A stretch of 64,000 nt of DNA from NCBI GenBank assembly GCA_002371465.1, contig DFIU01000007.1, positions 1 to 64,000 on the forward strand. Reading direction: 5' to 3'. Shown in pieces: positions 1 to 7,327 of this stretch; within the stretch, counting starts at the first letter, position 1; each line of letters begins with the position of its first letter. A program made the translations under genes and the position numbers. The stretch comes from Lachnospiraceae bacterium UBA3689. GTDB taxonomy: Bacteria > Bacillota > Clostridia > Lachnospirales > Lachnospiraceae. The notes under the pieces were generated by a model, which had not been told where the DNA came from, did not search any database, and was given only the letters and a program-made list of their open reading frames with translations.

Positions 1-50
1 TCCACTTGACGGGTAGCACACCAGACCGGGCAGTCCTCCTTGAGCTGAAT

Positions 51-68
51 TTCTTAAGTTTTCTTAAG
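51..68 (+). promoter_or_regulatory. Tandem TTCTTAAG direct repeat, likely response-regulator site
   Basis: TTCTTAAG occurs at 51-58 and again at 61-68, giving a 10-bp period, as is typical of OmpR/PhoB-family operators. A closely similar pair lies upstream of the L,D-transpeptidase gene (12260-12277). It is 38 bp upstream of a -10-like TATGAT at 106-111. The regulator is inferred only from the repeat geometry. Confidence 0.45.
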
Positions 69-80
69 ATTGATAAAAAG

Positions 81-111
81 ATCCGCCGGTCCGGCGGATT
101 GGGGTTATGAT
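81..111 (+). promoter_or_regulatory. Probable amidase promoter with embedded inverted repeat
   Basis: A perfect inverted repeat (9-bp arms around a single T) spans 81-99 and covers the place where a -35 box would sit. TATGAT at 106-111 is the best -10 candidate. With a start near 118 the leader would be about 75 nt. There is no good -35 hexamer, which suits an activated promoter helped by the tandem repeat at 51-68. The inverted repeat could be an operator. Nothing clearly coding is visible in 1-183. Confidence 0.35.
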
Positions 112-192
112 AGTACAGGATGGTTTATTTGAAAAATGAAATTTGACAGGTGCCTGGGAGTTAAGCGGCATTTTTGAAAGGCGGTGTTGTGG

Positions 193-867
193 TTGAAATC
201 GAGGGGACACAAACATCAGGGCAGAAGAAAAGTCTGGCGGATCATGTTACTGATTCCGCTCTTTATCATTCTGATCGGAGCGGTCAGGTGGGCACATGCC
301 AACATAGAACTGCCCAAACGATCCTTTAGTAAAAATACGGATGACCCCGCCTATTGGGAGGGCTGTCCGGATATCGACGTCCAGCTCTTAACGCCCAGCG
401 AATATACCAGACCGGATAAAAAGCGGAAGACGGTCAACTGCATTGTCATCCACTATACCGCCAATCCGGGCTCGACGGCGCAGCAGAACCACGACTATTT
501 TGAGGGACTGAAGGATACCCACGAAACCAAGGCGAGCAGCCATTTTATTGTCGGGCTGGACGGCGAGGTGATCCAGAACATTCCCTGCCGCGAGGAGGCA
601 TACGCCAACTATCCCAGGAATGAGGACTCGATCTCGATTGAGTGCTGCCACCCGGATGAGAGCGGCAAGTTCACGGACGCGACCTACCGGACTGTCGTGC
701 AGCTGGCTGCCTGGTGCTGTAAGGCGTTCAATGTCTCGCCGGACGACGTGATCCGCCACTACGATGTGAGCGGCAAGGACTGTCCCAAGTACTATGTGGA
801 GCATGAGGAAGCCTGGGACCAGATGAAGCAGGATATTGCGGATCAGTACCAGGCTATCATCCATTAG
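193..867 (+). CDS. Membrane-anchored N-acetylmuramoyl-L-alanine amidase
   Basis: Amidase_2/PGRP-type zinc amidase, expected to cleave the bond between muramic acid and L-Ala in peptidoglycan outside the membrane. One hydrophobic segment (about residues 15-32, after a basic N-terminus) is a signal anchor or signal peptide. The amidase domain starts near residue 75 with IVIHYT (first zinc His), has SSHFIV (Ser-Ser-His) in the middle and ends with RHYDVSGKDCP (second His and the Cys ligand). A near-consensus Shine-Dalgarno AAAGGCGGTG at 177-186 is 6 nt from TTG 193, so I prefer that start to GTG 184. It is followed by a small acetyltransferase gene. The promoter carries the tandem repeat also seen before the L,D-transpeptidase, which suggests shared control of wall remodelling. 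Confidence 0.88.
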   Translation: MKSRGHKHQGRRKVWRIMLLIPLFIILIGAVRWAHANIELPKRSFSKNTDDPAYWEGCPDIDVQLLTPSEYTRPDKKRKTVNCIVIHYTANPGSTAQQNHDYFEGLKDTHETKASSHFIVGLDGEVIQNIPCREEAYANYPRNEDSISIECCHPDESGKFTDATYRTVVQLAAWCCKAFNVSPDDVIRHYDVSGKDCPKYYVEHEEAWDQMKQDIADQYQAIIH

Positions 868-885
868 CGAATGAGGAAACTAACC

Positions 886-1155
886 ATGAGGCTGAGTTAT
901 ATTACGCTGAAGCACAGCATCTACAGTAAGGACCAGAATGGCAGAATTCTGGCGGAGGTGACCTTCCCCGAGCGGGAGCCGGGGATCTTTAGCATCGACG
1001 GAACCTATGTCGCGGAGGACCTGCTGGGGCAGGGCATCGAAGAGGAGCTGATGGATCTGGCGGTCAAACAGATCCGTTCCCAGCACGGCAAAAAAATAGA
1101 GGCGACAGCCCCCTACGCCAGAAGCTGGCTTAAGGAGCGCCGCCTGATCGACTAA
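886..1155 (+). CDS. Small GNAT-type acetyltransferase (YjdJ/CG family)
   Basis: A protein of about 89 residues that matches the minimal single-domain acetyltransferase family (Acetyltransf_CG). The order is typical: a short strand pair (LAEVTFPE), a strand ending in ID-TYV, the acetyl-CoA loop LLGQGIEEELMDLAV (Q/RxxGxG/A-like) and a terminal ATAPYARSWL. Family members are small and their substrates are mostly unknown. An ATG at 871 is in frame, but ATG 886 has GAGG at a usable distance and is preferred. It lies 18 nt after the amidase gene and is probably co-transcribed with it. The next gene is on the opposite strand. Confidence 0.8.
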   Translation: MRLSYITLKHSIYSKDQNGRILAEVTFPEREPGIFSIDGTYVAEDLLGQGIEEELMDLAVKQIRSQHGKKIEATAPYARSWLKERRLID

Positions 1156-1185
1156 ATTAAAATCCAGCAGATCTCTTGCTATCTT

Positions 1186-1899
1186 TTATTGAGGGAGAGC
1201 CTTGACGCGGAACGTATTCCGATCGTAGTCAAGGACTCCCTCTTCTTTTAAATGGGAGAGTTCCCGGGTCATGGCGCAGCGGTTGGAATCGAGGTAGCCC
1301 GCCAGTTCCGACCGGTTGAGGGCAATCTCCACCTGGTTGGATTGCTGCTTCTGGACCTGGATAGACAGGTAGGTCAGGATCTTTTCACGGAGGGTATTTT
1401 TTGATGTCACTTCGATCTTTTCCATCAGGCGGATATTCTTGGCGCTGACCAGGTCCATCATATTTTCAATGACCTTGTGGTGAAAGCCGCACGCCTTGTG
1501 GCAGGTGTGCAGGATTCGGTCGAAGGAGACGAAATAGATGCGACAGTCGGTCGAGGCGACAAAGGAGACAAAGGAGTTCTGATCCTTCTGCCGCACGGCG
1601 AAGGTCTCACCGAAGAGGTCGCCGGGGCCCATATAGGCGAGAATGGTCTGATTGCCCCAGATATCCTCCTTGGTCATAAGAACCGTCCCTTCCATGGTGA
1701 CGCCCACGTTGCGGACCTGGTCCTCTTCCAGGATGATGATTTCGCCTTTGGAAAAATTTTTTTCGTGTCCCGCCAGGCAGACCAGAAGCGGAGAGAGGGC
1801 ATCCGCTGAGATGCCGTCAAACAAGGGCAGCCTGCTTACTTCAAACGCTTTCTTTTTCATGAAATGTATTTTATCATGAAAATGTTGCACACGCAACAA
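1186..1899 (-). CDS. Crp/Fnr-family regulator, HcpR-like
   Basis: One-component regulator with an N-terminal cyclic-nucleotide-type sensor domain (about residues 25-145; motif GDLFGETFAV) and a C-terminal winged helix (RSELAGYLDSNRCAMTRELSHL). It is divergent from hcp, the arrangement typical of HcpR/HcpR-like regulators that control hybrid cluster protein in answer to nitrosative stress; the assignment to hcp is inference from context. There is no four-cysteine Fnr cluster in the N-terminus, so a heme or other sensor is more likely. TTG 1899 has an excellent AGGAGG at 8 nt. An alternative is ATG 1860 (MKKKAFEV), which has no Shine-Dalgarno but lies 8 nt after TTGTTG-N17-TGATAA and could be leaderless. 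The perfect palindrome at 1883-1898 overlaps the start. Confidence 0.85.
   Translation of the reverse strand: MLRVQHFHDKIHFMKKKAFEVSRLPLFDGISADALSPLLVCLAGHEKNFSKGEIIILEEDQVRNVGVTMEGTVLMTKEDIWGNQTILAYMGPGDLFGETFAVRQKDQNSFVSFVASTDCRIYFVSFDRILHTCHKACGFHHKVIENMMDLVSAKNIRLMEKIEVTSKNTLREKILTYLSIQVQKQQSNQVEIALNRSELAGYLDSNRCAMTRELSHLKEEGVLDYDRNTFRVKALPQ
1883..1898. promoter_or_regulatory. Perfect palindrome, probable operator of the Crp/Fnr regulator
   Basis: TGTTGC-ACAC-GCAACA is a 6-4-6 perfect inverted repeat, the size and geometry of a Crp/Fnr-family dimer site. It overlaps the first codons of the regulator if TTG 1899 is the start, or sits between -35-like TTGTTG and -10-like TGATAA if ATG 1860 is used. 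Either position suits autoregulation; control of the divergent hcp gene, 167 bp away, is also possible. In the rest of 1900-2064 I see only a weak hcp promoter candidate (TTGCAG at 1969, TATAAA at 1990). Confidence 0.55.
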
Positions 1900-2064
1900 A
1901 TGATCCCCCTCCTGTCGGTTAGGATTAAGTCACAGCAGGGGAAGGCAATGAGCTGTCAGATGCATCCCTTGCAGGCAAAGTAGAAAAAATATAAAAGCCG
2001 GCAGCTGAGCATAAGATGATCAGGTGAAAGGACCGGCAAAGAGGAAGATCGGGAGGATCAAACG

Positions 2065-3705
2065 ATGGAAAATAAGATGTTCTGTTACCAGTGCCAGGAA
2101 ACAGCGGGCTGTAAGGGCTGCACCCAGGCGGGCGTCTGCGGAAAGAAGCCGGAAGTTGCTCGTATGCAGGACCTCTTGGTCTATGTGACCAAGGGGCTGT
2201 CCTGCGTCGCGGTTCGCCTAAGGGAAGAGGGGAAGGAAGTCTCCGAAGAGGTCAACCATCTGGTGACGGTCAACCTCTTTACCACCATCACTAACGCGAA
2301 CTTTGACCTGGACGCGATCGCCGCGAAGGTGACCGAGACCCTGACGGTCAAGCGGGACCTGCTGGCTCAGCTTGAGAACAAAGATAACCTGCCGGAGGCG
2401 GCGGCCTGGGACGGAGAGCGGTCTTCCTATGAAGGCCAGGCTGTGCTGGTCGGCGTTCTTGCGACCAAAGACGAGGACGTCAGGTCCCTGCGGGAGCTGA
2501 TCACCTATGGTCTTAAGGGGCTGGCTGCCTACACCAAGCACGCGAACGCCCTCTTAAAGGAAGATGGGGAAGTGGATCATTTCATCCAGCGGGCTCTTGC
2601 CGCGACCCTCGATGACACCAAGAGCGTGGACGACCTGGTCGCTTTGACGCTTGAGACCGGCAGGTACGGCGTTCAGGGGATGGCGGATCTGGATGCTGCC
2701 AACACATCCGCTTACGGCAATCCGGAGATCACCCAGGTGGATCTGGGCGTCCGCGAGAACCCGGGCATCCTGGTCTCCGGCCATGATCTGAAGGACCTGG
2801 AGATGCTGCTGGAGCAGACGAAGGGGACCGGCATCGATATCTATACCCACTCGGAGATGCTGCCGGCTCATTACTATCCCTTCTTTAAGAAATATGAGCA
2901 TTTTGCGGGAAATTACGGAAATGCCTGGTGGAAGCAGAAGGAAGAGTTCAAGCATTTCAACGGCCCCATCCTCATGACGACCAACTGCATTGTGCCGCCG
3001 GATGAAAGCTACAAGGACCGCCTGTGGACGACCGGAGCTGCCGGCTATCCGGGCTGCAGGCACATTGACGCAGCTTATGGGGAGATCAAGGACTTCAGCG
3101 CTCTGATTGAGCAGGCTAAGACCTGTCCCTCTCCGGAGGAGATCGAACAGGGAGTCATCGTCGGCGGCTTTGCTCACGAGCAGGTCTTCGCCCTGGCGGA
3201 CAAGGTGGTGGACGCCGTCAAATCCGGCGCCATCAGGAAATTTGTTGTCATGGCGGGCTGCGACGGCCGCCAGAAATCGAGAAGTTACTATACGGAATTT
3301 GCCGAGAAGCTGCCCAAGGATACGGTCATTCTGACGGCGGGCTGCGCGAAATACCGTTACAACAAGCTGAATTTGGGCGATATCGGGGGCATCCCCAGGG
3401 TTCTGGATGCCGGTCAGTGCAACGACTCCTATTCTCTGGCTCTGATCGCCCTGAAATTAAAGGAAGTCTTCGGCCTGGAGGATGTCAACGATCTGCCGAT
3501 CGCCTACAATATCGCCTGGTATGAGCAGAAGGCAGTCATTGTCCTCTTAGCCCTCCTGTCCCTGGGCGTAAAGAACATTCACCTGGGACCGACCCTGCCC
3601 GCCTTCCTGTCCCCCAATGTGGCGGATGTTCTGGTCAGGAATTTCGGCATCGCCGGTATTACCAACGTAGAAGACGACTTCGAGATCTTCGGGATTGAGG
3701 CGTGA
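2065..3705 (+). CDS. hcp: Hybrid cluster protein (hydroxylamine reductase)
   Basis: Cytoplasmic hybrid-cluster protein of full length (546 aa), implicated in NO and hydroxylamine detoxification in anaerobes. The N-terminus carries the first cluster ligands as C-x2-C-x8-C-x5-C (Cys7, 10, 19, 25). Hybrid-cluster ligand motifs follow in order: SGHD, THSE, TTNC, AGCDG, TAGC, GQCND and WYEQKA. ATG 2065 has GGGAGG 8 nt upstream. The gene is divergent from a Crp/Fnr-family regulator and is followed 27 nt later by an unknown gene, probably in the same transcript. Confidence 0.97.
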   Translation: MENKMFCYQCQETAGCKGCTQAGVCGKKPEVARMQDLLVYVTKGLSCVAVRLREEGKEVSEEVNHLVTVNLFTTITNANFDLDAIAAKVTETLTVKRDLLAQLENKDNLPEAAAWDGERSSYEGQAVLVGVLATKDEDVRSLRELITYGLKGLAAYTKHANALLKEDGEVDHFIQRALAATLDDTKSVDDLVALTLETGRYGVQGMADLDAANTSAYGNPEITQVDLGVRENPGILVSGHDLKDLEMLLEQTKGTGIDIYTHSEMLPAHYYPFFKKYEHFAGNYGNAWWKQKEEFKHFNGPILMTTNCIVPPDESYKDRLWTTGAAGYPGCRHIDAAYGEIKDFSALIEQAKTCPSPEEIEQGVIVGGFAHEQVFALADKVVDAVKSGAIRKFVVMAGCDGRQKSRSYYTEFAEKLPKDTVILTAGCAKYRYNKLNLGDIGGIPRVLDAGQCNDSYSLALIALKLKEVFGLEDVNDLPIAYNIAWYEQKAVIVLLALLSLGVKNIHLGPTLPAFLSPNVADVLVRNFGIAGITNVEDDFEIFGIEA

Positions 3706-3732
3706 ACAAGATAATTCTGGAGGAGTAAGAGT

Positions 3733-4347
3733 TTGAGTAAATTTTTAGGACCGATCCACCTTTGGATGGATCAGAAGATCGGTCGGCAGGAAGAGTTGAC
3801 AAGGGACCTGGCGGCTAAGGCGAAAGAACTGGGCTGGACGGAGATGACAGAGGACCTCTTTGCTGCCTGCGTCCGGCAGGAGGAGACAAGCCCGCTTGAA
3901 GAGCGGATCGATCTGCAAAATATCCATGGCTGGCTGCAGGGCAGCATCCACGATGCCGAGGCCCGCTACGCCAAGCTGGTAACCACACTTATGGCTGTCG
4001 ACCCTGCCAGGATCGAAGTCATGAAGAACGTGGCGTATGCCTTTGGCGCCCGGCACGCGTCCGGCGGATCGGCGACAGCCTTTGACGTCTATCATGATCT
4101 GGACGGGACCTTCTTAAGCGGTATGCCCTGCGACCATGTCAATACCGTCACGATCCAGGAGGAGGACCACTTTGCCTGGGATGAAGAGGAGGATCTGCAC
4201 AGCGCTTACTGGCAGCAGACGGGAGGCGATCCCGCCAACTATTTCCTCTTAAGAAGCGCGGCAATGCAGGGGCTTGTTGAGCGGGCAGGTTTTGCCTTGA
4301 CGGTGGGAGATCATCATTATGAAATCTCAAGGCTCCGCGCCCGCTGA
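3733..4347 (+). CDS. Uncharacterised protein, hcp-linked
   Basis: A soluble, acidic protein of 204 aa that I do not recognise. It has no signal peptide, membrane segment or CxxC motif. Visible features are a basic/hydrophobic start (FLGPIHLWMDQKIGRQ), a central stretch HGWLQGSIHDAEARYAKLV, a Gly/Ala/His patch (AFGARHASGGSATAFDVYHD), an acidic segment (EEDHFAWDEEEDLH) and several histidines that could bind metal. The start is TTG 3733 with GGAGG 9 nt upstream. The 27-nt gap to hcp suggests co-transcription and a role beside hcp in nitrosative or redox stress, but that is inference from position only. Confidence 0.7.
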   Translation: MSKFLGPIHLWMDQKIGRQEELTRDLAAKAKELGWTEMTEDLFAACVRQEETSPLEERIDLQNIHGWLQGSIHDAEARYAKLVTTLMAVDPARIEVMKNVAYAFGARHASGGSATAFDVYHDLDGTFLSGMPCDHVNTVTIQEEDHFAWDEEEDLHSAYWQQTGGDPANYFLLRSAAMQGLVERAGFALTVGDHHYEISRLRAR

Positions 4348-4398
4348 ACCAGATCTTGTGGAGACAATAGGAATATTCAACAAAATATGACATTTTTT

Positions 4399-4438
4399 GA
4401 GCCCCGATTTTCTACACGGAAATCGGGGCTCCTTTTGA
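4399..4438 (+). terminator. Rho-independent terminator of the hcp operon
   Basis: A 12-bp GC-rich hairpin (arms 4399-4410 and 4420-4431, 9-nt loop) is followed by CTTTTGATTT. The left side is preceded by CATTTTTT, so it may also act weakly on the other strand. Confidence 0.8.
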
Positions 4439-4446
4439 TTTCGATC

Positions 4447-4474
4447 TTGAAGTATTCTGGATTTTTATTATAAT
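4447..4474 (+). promoter_or_regulatory. nrdD promoter
   Basis: TTGAAG at 4447-4452, a 16-bp spacer and a perfect TATAAT at 4469-4474. Transcription would start near 4481, just upstream of the two NrdR boxes. The 5' leader to nrdD would be about 185 nt. Confidence 0.7.
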
Positions 4475-4491
4475 AGACTTTGCACGTTGAA

Positions 4492-4540
4492 ACACAAGAT
4501 ATTGTGTTGGTGACCGGAAGAAAATTGCTAGATATAGTTG
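4492..4540. promoter_or_regulatory. Pair of NrdR boxes
   Basis: Box 1 (4492-4507, ACACAAGATATTGTGT) is almost a perfect NrdR box, and box 2 (4525-4540) read on the minus strand is CAACTATATCTAGCAA, which fits the core. Their centres are 33 bp apart, close to three helical turns and near the 31-32 bp known for NrdR pairs. They lie just downstream of the predicted start, as expected for NrdR repression of ribonucleotide reductase. Confidence 0.7.
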
Positions 4541-4664
4541 CATCTGCTTGAGGGGCGGAAAAAACTTTGCTTGATGCGCAGTTTCGGGAATTCTTCAGGA
4601 AGAACTTAGGCTGCGCGCGGATGGCTGTTTGAAGTGAAAACAAAGAGGACAAAGGGGGACAAAG

Positions 4665-6923
4665 ATGTACGTTTATGATGAAAGCCTTGACGGCAATATG
4701 GATGTCGAGGATTCCAGGATCTGTGTCATGAAGCGGTCCGGCGAGCGGGTGACGTTCAATGGGGAGAAGATCGCGGAGGCGATCGAGCGGGCAAATGCCG
4801 AAGAGGGCATTGTCAGCGAACGGCTGACTCAGGAGCAGATCTATGAGATTACGCGCGGCATTGAAAAGGACGCCAGAAATGCAGGACGCGACCTTTCTGT
4901 GGAGGAGATCCAGGATAAGGTCGAGGACGCTCTGATGCTGAGCGGCAAGACCAAGGTCGCAAGACTCTATATCACCTACCGCTACAAGCACAACGAGATG
5001 CGGAAGATGAGCAACATCGACCAGAAGATCGCCGGCGTTGTCGAGCGGGACAACGAAGAGGTCAAGCAGGAGAATTCCAACAAGAATCCGACAGTCCTCT
5101 CCGTTCAGCGAGACTACATGGCGGGCGAGTGGAGCCGCTATTATACCAACAAGTACCTGCTGCCGGAGGAGATCGTGGCTGCCCACAAGGAGGGCGTCAT
5201 CCATTTCCATGACGCGGACTACTTTGCCCAGCACATGCACAACTGCTGCCTGGTCAATCTGGATGATATGCTGCAAAACGGCACCTGCATCAGCGGAACC
5301 CACATCGACAAGCCCCACAGCTTCGCAACGGCCTGTACCGTCGCGTCCCAGATCGTGGCGCAGGTCGCGTCCAGCCAGTACGGCGGTCAGACCATTACCA
5401 TGTCCCACCTAGCTCCCTTCGTCGATATCAGCCGGCGCAAGATCCGGGCAAGATTGGGCGAGGAACTTCAGGAAGCGGGCGTGCAGCTGAGCGACGAGAA
5501 GTTCGGCGAGCTGGTGGAAAAGGAAGTCCGCAAGGAAGTGGAATCCGGCTGCCAGACCATTCAGTACCAGCTGATCACCCTCCAGTCCACCAACGGACAG
5601 GCTCCCTTTGTCACGGTCTTTATGTATCTGCATGAAGTTCCGGAGGGACAGACCCGGGACGACCTGGCTCTTATTATCGAAGTGATGCTGGAGCAGAGAA
5701 TTCTTGGCGTCAAGGACCGGACGGGCGTCTACATTACCCCTGCCTTCCCCAAGCTGATCTACGTTTTGCAGGACGACAATGTTGCAAAGGACAGCAAGTA
5801 TTTCTATCTGACCGAGCTGGCAGCCAAGTGTACGGCAAAGCGAATGGTCCCGGATTACATTTCCGAAAAGAAGATGCTGGAATTTAAGGGAGACGTCTAT
5901 CCCTGCATGGGCTGCAGAAGCTTCCTGACGCCGGACCGCTTTACTGATGCGGGCAAGGGCAATCTGGCTGACGCCAGGAACTTTGTGCCGGGTAAGCACA
6001 AGTACTACGGCAGATTCAACCAGGGCGTCGTAACCCTGAACCTGGTCGACGCTGCCTGCTCCTCAGGCAGGGACGAGGAAAAGTTCTGGGAAATCATGAA
6101 CGAGAGACTGGAGCTCTGTCATAAGGCCATGCGGATCCGTCACGACAGGCTGAAGGGAACTCCTTCCGATGTCGCGCCCATCCTCTGGCAGGACGGGGCT
6201 TTGGCCAGACTTAAGCCGGGCGAGACGCTGGATAAGCTGCTCTATGACGGCTATTCCACCCTGTCCCTGGGTTACGCCGGTCTTGCGGAGTGCGTCTACT
6301 ACATGAAGGGCGTCTCCCACACCAGCGAAGAAGGCAAGGACTTCGGTCTTAAGGTCATGCAGCTGCTCAACGATAAATGCAGTCAGTGGAAGGCAGAGGA
6401 AAATATCGACTACTCCGTCTATGGAACTCCGCTTGAATCCACGACCTATAAGTTTGCCAAGTGCCTGCAGAGAAGATTCGGCAAGATCCCGCATGTGACG
6501 GATAAGAACTACATCACAAACAGCTATCACATCCATGTTACAGAGAATCTGGATGCCTTCAGCAAACTTTCCAAGGAGGCGGAGTTCCAGAAGCTCAGTC
6601 CGGGCGGAGCGATCAGCTATGTGGAAGTTCCCAATATGCAGAACAACATCCCCGCCGTTATCCGGGTGATGCAGCATATCTACGAGACCATTCTCTATGC
6701 GGAGCTGAATACCAAGAGTGATTTCTGCGATGTCTGCGGCTATGACGGAGAGATTCAGATCATCAAGGATGAGACCGGCAAGCTGGTCTGGGAATGCCCC
6801 AAGTGCGGCAACCGCGACCAGAGCAAGATGCACGTCGCCCGCCGGACCTGCGGTTATATTGGAACCCAGTTCTGGAACCAGGGTCGGACCGCTGAAATCG
6901 CGGATCGGGTTCTCCATCTGTAA
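4665..6923 (+). CDS. nrdD: Anaerobic ribonucleoside-triphosphate reductase
   Basis: Class III ribonucleotide reductase, a glycyl-radical enzyme making dNTPs without oxygen. An N-terminal ATP-cone (about residues 15-105) gives allosteric control. The catalytic barrel follows, with YPCMGCRSF carrying active-site cysteines. The C-terminus has a four-Cys zinc site (CDVC ... CPKC) and the radical-bearing RTCGYIG, with Gly730. Length 752 aa is normal. ATG 4665 has GGGGGA at 5-7 nt. The activase gene nrdG, which often follows nrdD, is not in this window; instead a short acyl-carrier-like gene comes next. NrdR boxes upstream suggest repression when dNTPs are plentiful. Confidence 0.97.
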   Translation: MYVYDESLDGNMDVEDSRICVMKRSGERVTFNGEKIAEAIERANAEEGIVSERLTQEQIYEITRGIEKDARNAGRDLSVEEIQDKVEDALMLSGKTKVARLYITYRYKHNEMRKMSNIDQKIAGVVERDNEEVKQENSNKNPTVLSVQRDYMAGEWSRYYTNKYLLPEEIVAAHKEGVIHFHDADYFAQHMHNCCLVNLDDMLQNGTCISGTHIDKPHSFATACTVASQIVAQVASSQYGGQTITMSHLAPFVDISRRKIRARLGEELQEAGVQLSDEKFGELVEKEVRKEVESGCQTIQYQLITLQSTNGQAPFVTVFMYLHEVPEGQTRDDLALIIEVMLEQRILGVKDRTGVYITPAFPKLIYVLQDDNVAKDSKYFYLTELAAKCTAKRMVPDYISEKKMLEFKGDVYPCMGCRSFLTPDRFTDAGKGNLADARNFVPGKHKYYGRFNQGVVTLNLVDAACSSGRDEEKFWEIMNERLELCHKAMRIRHDRLKGTPSDVAPILWQDGALARLKPGETLDKLLYDGYSTLSLGYAGLAECVYYMKGVSHTSEEGKDFGLKVMQLLNDKCSQWKAEENIDYSVYGTPLESTTYKFAKCLQRRFGKIPHVTDKNYITNSYHIHVTENLDAFSKLSKEAEFQKLSPGGAISYVEVPNMQNNIPAVIRVMQHIYETILYAELNTKSDFCDVCGYDGEIQIIKDETGKLVWECPKCGNRDQSKMHVARRTCGYIGTQFWNQGRTAEIADRVLHL

Positions 6924-7011
6924 AGACATAGTGGTTAAAAATGCAGCAGGAAAGACGGATGCCTTTCCTGCTGTTTTTGGACAGGTGAAAGAAGAAAGGA
7001 AAAAGTTCGGA

Positions 7012-7284
7012 ATGGCAGAGAATAGAGAGGAGATTCGGGAGGGCTTGAAGAAGGTCGTCCAGCTGGTGAAGAAGGTTGAGGATGACCGCATTGTCCCGGC
7101 TGCTGACCTGAAACAGGATCTGGCCCTTGATGAAGTCGGCAGGATCGAAGTCCTCATGATGGCGGAGCGGTATTTTGATGTCGAATTTTCGGAGGGTGAG
7201 ATCGATTACCTGAGCCGGTTCGGAGATATCGCCGATACCATCTATGAAAAGCAGGGCATGATCAAAGAGCGGCCCTTTCTTTAA
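7012..7284 (+). CDS. Acyl-carrier-like protein lacking the attachment serine
   Basis: A 90-aa acidic protein that aligns along its length with acyl carrier proteins (DL-x-x-D-x-x-x-x-x-E-x-x-M-x-x-E-x-x-F-D, then a helix ending DIADTI). At the place of the phosphopantetheine serine (DSL in ACPs) it has Asp40-Glu41-Val42, so it cannot carry the usual prosthetic group. Compare the true ACP at 60762. ATG 7012 is preceded by GAAGGAAAA. It follows nrdD by 88 nt with no obvious terminator between them. The role is unknown: a scaffold or a regulatory partner is possible. Homology is inferred from the pattern alone. Confidence 0.65.
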   Translation: MAENREEIREGLKKVVQLVKKVEDDRIVPAADLKQDLALDEVGRIEVLMMAERYFDVEFSEGEIDYLSRFGDIADTIYEKQGMIKERPFL

Positions 7285-7300
7285 GAACGACCGCTCTTTG
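7263..7300. terminator. Hairpin at the end of the acyl-carrier-like gene
   Basis: A 10-bp perfect stem (CAAAGAGCGG / CCGCTCTTTG) with an 18-nt loop overlaps the stop codon region. It has only a short T-run after it (TTTGTCT) and the convergent symporter gene begins to be read in from the other side, so it may serve both directions. Confidence 0.45.
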
Positions 7301-7327
7301 TCTAAAGCAGAAGATATGCCCTGTGTA

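Noticed and set aside
4377..5408. Long antisense frame covering the nrdD promoter and 5' end
   Set aside because: It would cross a terminator, promoter and NrdR boxes of the opposite strand and has no family features.
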